Part shown: positions 24,854 to 33,262 of the stretch, piece by piece
How the letters are laid out: every line of letters begins with the position of its first letter
Numbering within the stretch: position 1 is the first letter of the stretch
Assembly (NCBI GenBank): GCA_029553845.1
Contig: JAKPKF010000355.1
Location: 1 to 44,734 of the forward strand
DNA from: a bacterium
Lineage (GTDB): Bacteria > Patescibacteria > Dojkabacteria > SC72
Direction of reading: 5' to 3'
DNA length: 44,734 bases
Translations under genes and position numbers: made by a program
The notes under the pieces: model-generated
Told to the model about the DNA's origin: nothing
The model's input: the letters and a program-made list of their open reading frames with translations, nothing else
Databases searched by the model: none

Positions 24854-25435
24854 ATGATTTCATATATATCAGGTGTGGTTCAAAAAATATCTTTTGGTAA
24901 AGATTCGTACTTAGATCTTCTTACCAAGATGGATATCTCTTACCGAGTGCATATTCCTCAGAATTTTGCTCCAATTGAGAAAGGTCAACAGTTATCATTG
25001 TATACACATTTCCATGTAAGAGAAGACATGCAATCTCTCTTCGGATTTGAAACGGAAGAGGAGAGAGATTTTTTTGAAGAATTAATAACAGTTTCTGGAG
25101 TTGGTCCGAAGATAGCACTTGCAGTACTTTCAACTTACAAGAAGGATGATTTGGAAAAGATAATACTTGAAGGAGATGCTAAGAAGCTAAGCAAAGTCTC
25201 TGGACTAGGTAGCAAAGGAGCTCAAAAAATAATTCTGGAATTGAGAGGAAAGATAGATTTTGACAAAGACGGAAAGGTATCTAGTGCAAAGAGTAGAGAC
25301 TTAAAGAATGCTCTTAAGGTTCTTGGCTATTCTGGAGAAATGCTAAATGAGAAAGTAGATTTAGGAGAAAAAATTTTGGATAAGGATGAAAGCATAGAGA
25401 TAGAAGATTTAATTAAGAGGGTACTATCTGCATAA
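24854..25435 (+). CDS. ruvA: Holliday junction branch migration protein RuvA
   Basis: 193 residues. Domain I is an OB fold (MISYISGVVQKI...), domain II holds two helix-hairpin-helix motifs (VSGVGPKIALAVLS, ~77, and VSGLGSKGAQKIILELRGK, ~116), and domain III is the short helical RuvB contact region after an Asp/Lys-rich linker. RuvA tetramers hold the junction and recruit RuvB. The stop overlaps the ruvB start by one base. Confidence 0.96.
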   Translation: MISYISGVVQKISFGKDSYLDLLTKMDISYRVHIPQNFAPIEKGQQLSLYTHFHVREDMQSLFGFETEEERDFFEELITVSGVGPKIALAVLSTYKKDDLEKIILEGDAKKLSKVSGLGSKGAQKIILELRGKIDFDKDGKVSSAKSRDLKNALKVLGYSGEMLNEKVDLGEKILDKDESIEIEDLIKRVLSA

Positions 25436-26463
25436 TGATACAATCAAGTTTTGTTAGTGAAAATATTGAGAAAATAGAGAAAGCACCTAAGAAAAAAGAT
25501 GCTCAATTAGAGCAGAAGATTAGACCTAGTAGATTGGAGGAGATTATAGGAAGAAAACAGGAGAAGAGAACTCTTCTGATGATGATTGAATCTGCCAAGA
25601 AGAGAAAAGAAGTGATAGATCATATCCTCTTCTATGGACCTCCAGGATTAGGAAAAACAACATTCGCGATGGCTATTGCTAATGAAATAGGTTGCAATAT
25701 TAGAATAACCTCTGGTCCAGCAGTAGAAAGGCAGGGGGACTTGGCAGCTATATTAACAGGCTTGAAAGCAAATGATGTTCTCTTTATAGATGAAATACAC
25801 AGATTATCAAGGGTAGTAGAGGAAATTCTTTACCCGGCTATGGAGGATGGAGTTTTAGATATAGTAATGGGAAAGGGTCCTTCTGCAAAAACTATACGAT
25901 TGAACTTAGAGCCATTCACATTAATAGGAGCAACAACACAGATAGGGAAGATTAGCTCTCCAATGAGAGAGAGATTTGGATTAGTGCAGAGATTAGATTT
26001 CTTTAGTGATGAGGACATGGTCTCAATTCTTCAAAGAGCAGCAAGACTTTGGAGCATAGAGATAGAAGAGGGGGCACTAGAAAAGCTCGCAAAATCATCA
26101 AGAGGGACCGCTAGAATTGGTTTGAGATTACTTAAAAGAACAAGAGATTATGCTGAAAGTGAAAATGCAAAAATAATTACAGAAAAGATAGTGGGAGATA
26201 CTCTGAAACTATTGGGTATAGATGAGAAAGGTTTGGAGGAGATAGACAGAGAGATATTAAAATGTATAATGCTAAGTTTTAATGGTGGACCTGTAGGTCT
26301 TTCAACATTGGCAGCCTCTATCTCAGAAGATGTAACGACACTTTCCGAGGTATATGAGCCATATTTGATGAAATGTGGTTTAATAAAAAGAACCTCAAGA
26401 GGTAGGGTCTTAACAGAGAAAGGTTTAAAATATATAGAGGGAATAATATATGGAAAGAGCTAA
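25435..26463 (+). CDS. ruvB: Holliday junction branch migration ATPase RuvB
   Basis: 342 residues, AAA+ motor of RuvAB. LRPS-like RPSRLEEIIG near the N-terminus, Walker A YGPPGLGKTT (~65), Walker B FIDEIHRL (~119), sensor 1 IGATT (~164) and the C-terminal winged helix with SRGRVLTEKG (~322). Standard length. Start codon overlaps the ruvA stop; its end overlaps the following membrane protein gene by 14 bases. Confidence 0.97.
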   Translation: MIQSSFVSENIEKIEKAPKKKDAQLEQKIRPSRLEEIIGRKQEKRTLLMMIESAKKRKEVIDHILFYGPPGLGKTTFAMAIANEIGCNIRITSGPAVERQGDLAAILTGLKANDVLFIDEIHRLSRVVEEILYPAMEDGVLDIVMGKGPSAKTIRLNLEPFTLIGATTQIGKISSPMRERFGLVQRLDFFSDEDMVSILQRAARLWSIEIEEGALEKLAKSSRGTARIGLRLLKRTRDYAESENAKIITEKIVGDTLKLLGIDEKGLEEIDREILKCIMLSFNGGPVGLSTLAASISEDVTTLSEVYEPYLMKCGLIKRTSRGRVLTEKGLKYIEGIIYGKS

Positions 26464-27268
26464 TGTAGGCTCAGATGTAGAAAAAAGAGGAAAGCTTCTT
26501 TTGCTTGCTGGATTAATAGCTGTGGCTATGTTTTTGAACAAAATATTACAGAAAGAAGCATCTGTTGAAATTCCTAATATATATCTTAATGGGGCTCTGT
26601 ATTTTGCTATATCATTTGTTGGCCTTTTATGGTCTTTCAATTTTCAGATTAAATCTAAATCCATCCTCTATATTATTCAAGCATCACTTTTTGTGTTTTC
26701 TGAAGCCATATTTATAGAGTTTTTCTTTTTCCAAAAATTTAATAGATTATATGAAGCTCTTATCCTTCTAATTCTTCTAACGCTTGTCTTTATTGGTAAC
26801 TATGTTGCCTTTCTTATGGCTAATGTATTTAATGTTGGTCTTTTCAAAAACATCCCATTGGTACATGTAGGAAGGACATCGTCATATCTTCTTTCACTAC
26901 TCACCATCTATTTTGTAACTTTCAGTTTTCTCTCTAGTAACTTACCAATATATATTCTTTTACCTTTGATTGTTATCGCTTATGCAATCGTTGTGTATAT
27001 TCACTATTTGAATATCGGAATAGGGGGAGGTAATCTAATATGGAAGACGGTACTAACAGGACTTGTTGTTTTAGTTCTTTTTTTGGGAGTTTTCTTAACT
27101 GGAAATTCCCACGAAATCATCTCTTTCGTTCCTGTAGTAGGGTACTTCTTGTGTGTTAGTGTAGTAAGCCAGAGTGACATTGAATATAAAGAACGAAATG
27201 TATTTTTCTATCTGATTTCTTTAGCGATATTTTTCTTTGTTGCAGTTTTCATAAATCTCCTTGGCTAA
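26450..27268 (+). CDS. Uncharacterised polytopic membrane protein
   Basis: 272 residues with about eight hydrophobic helices and few conserved-looking polar residues, so no transporter or enzyme family is recognisable. It begins inside the last codons of ruvB, with a weak GAGGG element ahead of the start, which points to co-translation with the ruv operon. A cytoplasmic Lys-rich N-terminus precedes the first helix. A long non-coding gap follows. Confidence 0.6.
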   Translation: MERANVGSDVEKRGKLLLLAGLIAVAMFLNKILQKEASVEIPNIYLNGALYFAISFVGLLWSFNFQIKSKSILYIIQASLFVFSEAIFIEFFFFQKFNRLYEALILLILLTLVFIGNYVAFLMANVFNVGLFKNIPLVHVGRTSSYLLSLLTIYFVTFSFLSSNLPIYILLPLIVIAYAIVVYIHYLNIGIGGGNLIWKTVLTGLVVLVLFLGVFLTGNSHEIISFVPVVGYFLCVSVVSQSDIEYKERNVFFYLISLAIFFFVAVFINLLG

Positions 27269-27727
27269 AAATAGCCCATATGTTTCATAGAGTAGGGGGT
27301 GGAGGCTAAAAGGCCTGTAGTGTGCGATAACCCATAGTAATATCATTGTGGATAACTGTTTGCTAATTCTTTCCAGAAAAAAATAATTGATGTAATAAAA
27401 TAGGGAATAAGAATCTAAAGATTCTGGAATAACTAATTGTTTATACAGATGTAGTTGATACCCTTCCCCTATGAAGAATAGTATGTTACAATTTGATTAC
27501 AGGTAACCGAGTATAATGCCCCTTATATGCGGTGGTAATATTGAAAGAAGTAAAGAGTCGGTTTCTGTAGCTAATTTTAAACAATCAATAATAATGACCA
27601 AATACATCTACATACTTTTTTTAGTATCTCATTCCCTCTTTCATCATTTCCCAATTCTTACCTCCTCTTTAAATTTTTCTACCCCTACTCTGGTTACTTA
27701 AGTTTTAATTTGTAGTAACATTTAATT
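27269..27727 (+). other. 459-base gap between the ruv operon and the recombinase gene
   Basis: No convincing gene is seen. The stretch holds one perfect DnaA-box sequence on the minus strand (TGTGGATAA, 27347-27355), a short inverted repeat AGAATC/GATTCT (~27410-27425), and a perfect TATAAT (~27511-27516) without a good -35. I see no SRP RNA, RNase P or tmRNA signature. It could hold a small unrecognised RNA or the promoter region of the recombinase. Confidence 0.4.
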
Positions 27728-29092
27728 ATGAAAGACACATTTCCAAAGCTACCAGATCAAGATGATTTCCTCTTGAACTTGCAAAACAATAACTACAGTA
27801 TGCAAACAATATATAACTATGCACGAGATCTTTGTATATTTGCTGTATATCTCCATTTCATAAATGTAGATTTCAAGAATATTACCAAAAGAGACATATC
27901 AAACTACAAAGGATACCTAAGAGCTGGTGAACACCTTAAGGATTTAGATAAAATTAGGGGTAAAGTGTTAAATAATGTTGGTATACCAACAGAAAGTAAG
28001 AGTGAAGCTCCTAGGGACGATTTAAGGGCCACTAACGACTCGAGTGGTATGGATACACCTTTAAATGGCTCTGAAAAAGAGAAAAAAGACACAGGAGTCT
28101 TTGAAACGGATTTTTTGGGAGAGGTTTACAGTAAGGTTTATGGTGGTCTTGGAATTTATGGAAAACCAATGAATGCAAATGCTAGAAAAAATAAGGGTTT
28201 GGATTTTAATAGCATAAACAGAATGCTTTCGTCTTTAAGATCGTATTTGAAATTTAGAATATCTTGGGATCTAGATTTTCCTCTTGCACCAGATGCAATT
28301 GAAATGTCCAAAAAAGATAAGCGTGTAAAGAAGGTTGCATCACTAAAGGATTTAACAAGGCTGATAGAAGCTCCTATGGAATTTGAGAAGGATGAAAAGG
28401 TTGCTATAAGGAATAGATGTATGCTGGAAGTGCTTTTTGCAACGGGTCTTCGTATATCTGAGCTAATTGGTTTGGATATTGAGAAGATAAATAGCGAGGG
28501 TAAGATGTACATTGTTGGTAAGGGAAAGAAGGAACGAGCAGTGTTTTTAACTGGTAGATCATTAGATTGGTTAAACAAATATTTAAGGATAAGGTTGAAA
28601 TATGCTTTCACGGATAGAGATGCTAAAAACCAGCCTGTAGAGATGGATGTTTTGGCACAGGAAAAAGAAAATACTGGGCGTGAAACATATTCTGGTAATG
28701 ATGTAAATTTGGAGATTTTTGATAAGGGAAACAGAAAGTATATTGAATTGATAGAGGGATACAGAAAAAGTGGGTATTTAAAAAAATTCGACTCCCCTGC
28801 CCTCTTTATACCGTTCTCTGGTAGTAGAGCTGGAAAACCAGATGCAAGAATATCTACAAACTATTTTCAAGAAAAGATAGCTGAATACAGAAGAAAATTG
28901 GGTATACAGATACCTACATCTGCACATAGTTTAAGGCATGGTTATGCTACATATATGGCTGAAGATGGTGCAAGTCCAGTAGCACTACAAGCGCTTCTTG
29001 GCCATGAGAGTTTAAATACAACAAGTAAATATGTACATGCAAGTGAGAAGTTCGCCGAGGATACTGTTAAGAAGAATCATCCGTTGAAATAG
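27728..29092 (+). CDS. Tyrosine recombinase of the Xer/phage-integrase family with large insertions
   Basis: 454 residues against ~300 for XerC/D. The N-terminal SAM-like core-binding domain is interrupted by a ~60-residue charged insertion (~75-135). The catalytic domain shows the first Arg in ATGLRISELIGLD (~238), Lys in GKGKKERAV (~262), HxxR in HSLRHGYATYMAEDG (~403), the late His in LLGHESLNTTSKYVH (~424) and its Tyr nucleophile. A second insertion (~290-350) sits between the Lys and HxxR parts. All catalytic residues are present, so it should be active. It may be the chromosome-dimer resolvase or a mobile-element integrase; no attachment site is recognisable. It meets a convergent gene with a 5-base gap. 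Confidence 0.9.
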   Translation: MKDTFPKLPDQDDFLLNLQNNNYSMQTIYNYARDLCIFAVYLHFINVDFKNITKRDISNYKGYLRAGEHLKDLDKIRGKVLNNVGIPTESKSEAPRDDLRATNDSSGMDTPLNGSEKEKKDTGVFETDFLGEVYSKVYGGLGIYGKPMNANARKNKGLDFNSINRMLSSLRSYLKFRISWDLDFPLAPDAIEMSKKDKRVKKVASLKDLTRLIEAPMEFEKDEKVAIRNRCMLEVLFATGLRISELIGLDIEKINSEGKMYIVGKGKKERAVFLTGRSLDWLNKYLRIRLKYAFTDRDAKNQPVEMDVLAQEKENTGRETYSGNDVNLEIFDKGNRKYIELIEGYRKSGYLKKFDSPALFIPFSGSRAGKPDARISTNYFQEKIAEYRRKLGIQIPTSAHSLRHGYATYMAEDGASPVALQALLGHESLNTTSKYVHASEKFAEDTVKKNHPLK

Positions 29093-29099
29093 GATGATT
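29075..29099. terminator. Hairpin between two convergent genes
   Basis: Perfect 8-bp inverted repeat AATCATCC (29075-29082) / GGATGATT (29092-29099), loop nine bases. It spans the recombinase stop codon and reaches the end of the convergent gene. No T run on either side, so it is only a candidate shared terminator. Confidence 0.4.
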
Positions 29100-29523
29100 A
29101 CATCAAATCTACAACCTTTTGTACATCAGGATTACCCTCTTGTGCTTTTATTGTTGCTACTGCACTAGGATCTCCTGCTTGGTATCTGTTGTATAAGTCT
29201 TTGGCACTCTTTGTAGCCTCTAATGTTTGTTTGAGATAGTTTAGTAGCATTTCATTTTTCTTGTTTTCTGCTTCTGCACCATATGCCTTTTCAAAGATTA
29301 GAGACATTCTAGAAACTGCTTCCTCGGCAGTTGTAATCGGTTTATCCACCTCTTGTGCTACCATTTCTAGCGTGGCATCATCTGCGCTTTCGCCAAGATC
29401 ATCGATTGCCATTTGTAATATCTCTTCTGCAGCTATATCCATGAGCTGATTTAACTTCATATCATCAAAACCAATTGCTTTTAATTCATTTTTAATATTT
29501 TCTATGTCAGTAGTGTAATCCAT
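29098..29523 (-). CDS. Uncharacterised acidic helical protein
   Basis: 141 residues, soluble, strongly acidic and predicted helical, with Ala/Glu/Asp-rich segments and a C-terminal RYQAGDPSAVATIKAQEG. No family recognised. It lies 22 bases downstream of the large low-complexity protein gene and probably shares its transcript, so the two may work together. No signal peptide or transmembrane helix. Confidence 0.65.
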   Translation of the reverse strand: MDYTTDIENIKNELKAIGFDDMKLNQLMDIAAEEILQMAIDDLGESADDATLEMVAQEVDKPITTAEEAVSRMSLIFEKAYGAEAENKKNEMLLNYLKQTLEATKSAKDLYNRYQAGDPSAVATIKAQEGNPDVQKVVDLM

Positions 29524-29545
29524 TGGTATATATTTTTAAATTAAG

Positions 29546-31096
29546 TTACTTCCCGATAGCAGCCAAAAGCTTTTGCGCTCCATCGGTATTTATATTCTTA
29601 AGAGTTTCAATTAGTTCGGGGTTTGTATTACCAGCTCTAATGGCATTCCAATACTCTGTAAGTAATCTATGTTTGTCGTATGTTGTTAAGTTTGAAAGTA
29701 ATTGATCGGTTATGTTGTTTGAAGCTAAATCTTGACCAAGTTGGTTAGCTGCCATCTCGGAAGGACCACCTGCGTAGTTAGCGAAGTTCTCTGCTCCTCC
29801 TGCTAAAGTATCTTGTGCTGGACCAGCTGCCATATTTCCATCCCATGCACTACCTGGAAGATCTACTCTGCCATCATGAATGAATGAATTACCTGGGTAT
29901 GTCTCAGGTGATGCTGGAAGAGGAGTCTCTCCTGTTGATGTTGGTTGAGTTTGCTCTACGCCTGTGCTACCTAAACTACCCTCTGCTCCTCCAGGAATTC
30001 CTCCTGGTACCTCTGGCTTATTCCAAACTAGTCCATGACCACCCATTGCTGTATTACTTATGAAAGTTGAGATACCAGCTCCTATTGCAGCTCCCGTAGC
30101 AAACTTAGTGACATGTTGAACAATATTCTGAATCTTTTTTAGACTTGATTCTCTTTTTTGTAACTTCTCTTTTGTTGTAACATCAAGTGTAGGATCTTGT
30201 ATCTGTGCTTCTATGTTCTTGAGGCTTCTGTTTAAGAAGGAGTTTGTAACTCTACCTCCAATTGATACTAAACCTGCTGCCGCTGCAACTGGTATTCCAA
30301 CTGTAGTCCCTCCAAGTATGCCTGCTGCTCCACCAGCTACTACGCCGGCAATTAAAGCTGCGGTTTTAAAGTCTCTTTGCTTTTTCTGTGTCTCTGGAGT
30401 GGTTATTAACTCTTCTGGTGTAACGGAAGGTTTAGACTCTAACATTGCTTTTACTTGAGCCATTTCATTTAAAGCTTTCTGATTTAGGTCTTTGTTTATT
30501 GTTGCATATGCCTGATCAACTTCTAGCTGATCTTTTGATTTTGGTCTGTTTGGATCTAAAGCTGCAGCTAATGCTGGATCTTGTTCATATGTTAATCGAT
30601 CTAATGTTGCTTGCATCTTATCGAGTCTTTCCATTAACATTCTGTTCTGTTCCTCTAGGTTTGCCTTCTCTGCATAGATGTCTTCGCTATTAAAGAATGT
30701 TCTCCCCGTATTCGAAAGAGCAGGACCAGATACAAACCCTTCATTTGCTTTTTTATTACTATCCAAGGCTTCTTGATGAAGATCTCTAGTCTCTACATTT
30801 GGTGTAACAGGAGTTTGTTTCTCTGTAGCAACGACAATGCTTGGAGAATTAGACATATTTTTGTCCCAGTTCTCAGTTACAGTATTGGTAGGTGGTGTCA
30901 ATGTCTCATTGAATTTGCTCAAATCTACTTCTGCTTGATTGTTATCTTGAGATTCCCATGACCCAGTCAACTCTGGCATCTTAGTTTCATCGTGTTGAAT
31001 AGGTGTTGGTGATGGCTCTGGTTTATTACTATTATTATCCATGGGTCTCTCTCCAGCCATTGCAATATCTACTGCTGATCTGATTTCATCTGCCAT
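29546..31096 (-). CDS. Large low-complexity protein with two hydrophobic Gly/Ala segments
   Basis: 516 residues, no recognised family. Residues ~1-140 are disordered (Asn/Pro/Thr/Gln-rich); ~148-175 is a coiled coil (EEQNRMLMERLDKMQATLDRL). Residues ~245-285 form a Gly/Ala-rich hydrophobic stretch able to cross a membrane as a hairpin, with a second one at ~335-355. The remaining ~160 residues are Gly/Pro/Thr-rich, ending in a short helical region. There is no N-terminal signal peptide. Composition resembles a structural or membrane-inserting protein more than an enzyme. A co-directional 141-residue acidic protein follows. Confidence 0.6.
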   Translation of the reverse strand: MADEIRSAVDIAMAGERPMDNNSNKPEPSPTPIQHDETKMPELTGSWESQDNNQAEVDLSKFNETLTPPTNTVTENWDKNMSNSPSIVVATEKQTPVTPNVETRDLHQEALDSNKKANEGFVSGPALSNTGRTFFNSEDIYAEKANLEEQNRMLMERLDKMQATLDRLTYEQDPALAAALDPNRPKSKDQLEVDQAYATINKDLNQKALNEMAQVKAMLESKPSVTPEELITTPETQKKQRDFKTAALIAGVVAGGAAGILGGTTVGIPVAAAAGLVSIGGRVTNSFLNRSLKNIEAQIQDPTLDVTTKEKLQKRESSLKKIQNIVQHVTKFATGAAIGAGISTFISNTAMGGHGLVWNKPEVPGGIPGGAEGSLGSTGVEQTQPTSTGETPLPASPETYPGNSFIHDGRVDLPGSAWDGNMAAGPAQDTLAGGAENFANYAGGPSEMAANQLGQDLASNNITDQLLSNLTTYDKHRLLTEYWNAIRAGNTNPELIETLKNINTDGAQKLLAAIGK

Positions 31097-31210
31097 ATTA
31101 GTATGTTTATTTAGGTTATCTTATTGACCTACCTATTTTAAACATGGAGTTATAAATAGGCAGATTTATATATATCCAGAATATAATGGAGATATGTCAA
31201 TGTCAAGAAA

Positions 31211-31232
31211 TTAAGAGGCGTTAGACTCTTAA
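31211..31232 (-). terminator. Terminator-like hairpin of the glycosyltransferase gene
   Basis: Stem TTAAGAG (31211-31217) / CTCTTAA (31226-31232) overlaps the gene's last codons. On the minus strand it is followed by TTTCTT. A modest candidate. Confidence 0.45.
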
Positions 31233-33167
31233 AGAAGGAATAGCTTCCTGTTTTTGTGAGAATATTTTCTTTTGTGTATTAAAATATGCAATCTCTTTTA
31301 ATGCTTCGAACCCATGTTTAAACCATCTCATCTTTTTACCATCCTCTTGTCCTCTTGGTTTGTAATGTATATCTAATTGTTTGAGATTTAATTTCTTACC
31401 ATCTTCTTTTTTCCAATTAGCAAATTTTGCTGTAACCTCAGGTTCTATACCAAAGTTTGTAGTAGATTCTAAAGTAGATATTAAATCTCTAAAGATATCT
31501 CCCTTTGCCATCTTGTAACAGGTCTCCATATCTTTAACAACTAGACCTTTCCCGTAGGTAAAGATATTGGACATTAATGTAACAAATTTGTTTCCTAAGT
31601 AATGGGTTGGATTTATGAAAATATTCTCTCTATTGAATCTATTCCCATATATTACATCTGTATTTGGATACTGCAGGAAAGTTTCAACAAAAGTTGAAAG
31701 ATCGTTTGGATTGTACTCCAAGTCAGCATCCTGAACGACTACCAAATCTCCAGTGGTATGTAAGATTCCGTGCTTTACACTCTGTGATTTCCCTAAGTTA
31801 ATTTCATTCTCTAACAGTTTGAATTGTGCATATCTCTTATTCTTCCTTATATAGCTCTCAAGAAGAGTCTTTGTTTCATCTGTTGAACAGTCATTTACAA
31901 TTACAATCTCTTTCCTTATATTTCTTGGTAATTTTACTTCTATAACTTTTTCAAGTAGGGAAAGGATAGATCTTTCCTCATTAAATACAGGGATAACAAT
32001 TGAGAGTGTTGAAAAAGTTTCTGCCTTTAGATGCTCTGGATAGAGGTAGCTGTAGTAGTTTTTTACCATAGTATTATTATTAAATTTGATATTTGTATTT
32101 TTAATAATCTGCTTTAGGGTATTTGTATTTGAACAATTAGCGATAGCATCTTCAATCTTGTTTGCAAGGTCAAAACTGTTTCCTCTTTTGAATACATAAC
32201 TTGAAGTACCAATCTCCTTAGCAATTTCTTTGTTACTTGGTGCATCAGATATTACTGGAATATTTCCAAAAGCAGATGCCTCTAGGATACCCAAAGAAAG
32301 GCCTTCACTTAAAGATGAGTTAATGTATATTCTAGATTTCTTTAACAATCTAAAGAGATCCTCCTGTTTTATGAATTCAGGTAATATCTCAACATTTTCA
32401 GGAAGTAGCTTTTGTTCTTTTAGAGCATTCCCCTCCCCTATGAGTACAAATTTCCAGTTTGGATATTTATTTGCTATTTTTTTGTACGCTCTAAGAGCTG
32501 TACTTGGATCTTTGACTTTAATCCATTTTGCTGCCCAGATTACGATATTTTCTTTTTTAGAAATAGAGTTCTTAATCTCTTTGCTGTTGTAGCCGTTATA
32601 TATTATATTTATCAAAGATTGGTCCACATCAAAGGTTTTAGACACCCATTTTCTTCCAGCTTTTGATACGGTTACGGTATTTGTTGCAAATTTATGGACT
32701 AGAGAGAAAATATTTCTGTCTGCCCATTGTGCTAGTTTATTTGTTAATTCTGATTTGAAGTATACAGGTCCTGCATTATGTTCAACTACAGTATATTGAT
32801 GACCTGTTAGAATACAAAGCATTGCAGTTATTAAACTACTTGTGAGATGTCTACTATGTACTACTACTTGTGCATTTGGGTTTTCTTGGAGAAGTTTAAG
32901 TGTATACAGTGTAAACCTAATACCAAAGATTGGATATGTACCATTAAATATGTTTAATACAGGGAAACTTTCAGCTTGAAAACCATTAATAGTACTTGAT
33001 TCCCTTTTGTTTGCACCATATAAAGCGATGCTGTTTAATCCCTTCTCTTGTAATCCTGAGATTAAGTTGAAAGCCATGTTCTCTAAACCGCCCACTCTTG
33101 GATAGAAGTAATGGGATATGGATATAAAGTCATATTCTTTTTTGTTTTTCAAAAAAAGTTCTTTCAT
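31221..33167 (-). CDS. Fused GT4-GT2 glycosyltransferase
   Basis: 648 residues made of two enzymes. Residues ~10-375 are a GT4 (GT-B fold) transferase: HYFYPRVGGLENMAFNLI near the N-terminus and the donor-binding EGLSLGILEA motif (~292). Residues ~385-620 are a GT2 (GT-A fold) transferase like polyprenyl-phosphate mannosyl/glucosyl synthases: LSIVIPVFNEE (~388), the DxD-type VVQDADLEYNP (~480) and IYGNRFNRE. The fusion would couple two sugar-transfer steps in surface glycan or glycolipid synthesis at the inner membrane face. There is no transmembrane helix. It has its own 17-spaced promoter. Sugar specificities are not readable. Confidence 0.88.
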   Translation of the reverse strand: MKELFLKNKKEYDFISISHYFYPRVGGLENMAFNLISGLQEKGLNSIALYGANKRESSTINGFQAESFPVLNIFNGTYPIFGIRFTLYTLKLLQENPNAQVVVHSRHLTSSLITAMLCILTGHQYTVVEHNAGPVYFKSELTNKLAQWADRNIFSLVHKFATNTVTVSKAGRKWVSKTFDVDQSLINIIYNGYNSKEIKNSISKKENIVIWAAKWIKVKDPSTALRAYKKIANKYPNWKFVLIGEGNALKEQKLLPENVEILPEFIKQEDLFRLLKKSRIYINSSLSEGLSLGILEASAFGNIPVISDAPSNKEIAKEIGTSSYVFKRGNSFDLANKIEDAIANCSNTNTLKQIIKNTNIKFNNNTMVKNYYSYLYPEHLKAETFSTLSIVIPVFNEERSILSLLEKVIEVKLPRNIRKEIVIVNDCSTDETKTLLESYIRKNKRYAQFKLLENEINLGKSQSVKHGILHTTGDLVVVQDADLEYNPNDLSTFVETFLQYPNTDVIYGNRFNRENIFINPTHYLGNKFVTLMSNIFTYGKGLVVKDMETCYKMAKGDIFRDLISTLESTTNFGIEPEVTAKFANWKKEDGKKLNLKQLDIHYKPRGQEDGKKMRWFKHGFEALKEIAYFNTQKKIFSQKQEAIPSLRV

Positions 33168-33190
33168 TTAAAAAGGCTTTAATTAAAAGG

Positions 33191-33208
33191 GTTTCTATTG
33201 CTAGAAAC
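33191..33208 (-). repeat. Perfect hairpin in the leader of the GT fusion gene
   Basis: Inverted repeat GTTTCTA / TAGAAAC (7 bp) with a four-base loop lies between the -10 box and the start codon of the 31221-33167 gene, at the expected transcript 5' end. It could stabilise the mRNA or bind a regulator. Confidence 0.5.
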
Positions 33209-33214
33209 TAGTTA

Positions 33215-33243
33215 ATTATATCACGAAATAGCCCTATAGTAAA
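33215..33243 (-). promoter_or_regulatory. Promoter of the GT4-GT2 gene
   Basis: On the minus strand TTTACT (33243-33238), a 17-base spacer and a perfect TATAAT (33220-33215). It gives a ~40-base leader that contains a perfect hairpin. Confidence 0.65.
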
Positions 33244-33262
33244 ACACACTGAGAAGGTCACC

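Noticed and set aside
27347..27355. Exact DnaA box as a sign of a replication origin
   Set aside because: Only one box, no cluster, no dnaA or other origin-linked genes nearby.
27516..27701. 61-residue open frame in the gap before the recombinase
   Set aside because: Its ATG overlaps a TATAAT box, there is no start signal, and the composition looks like translated A/T-rich non-coding DNA.
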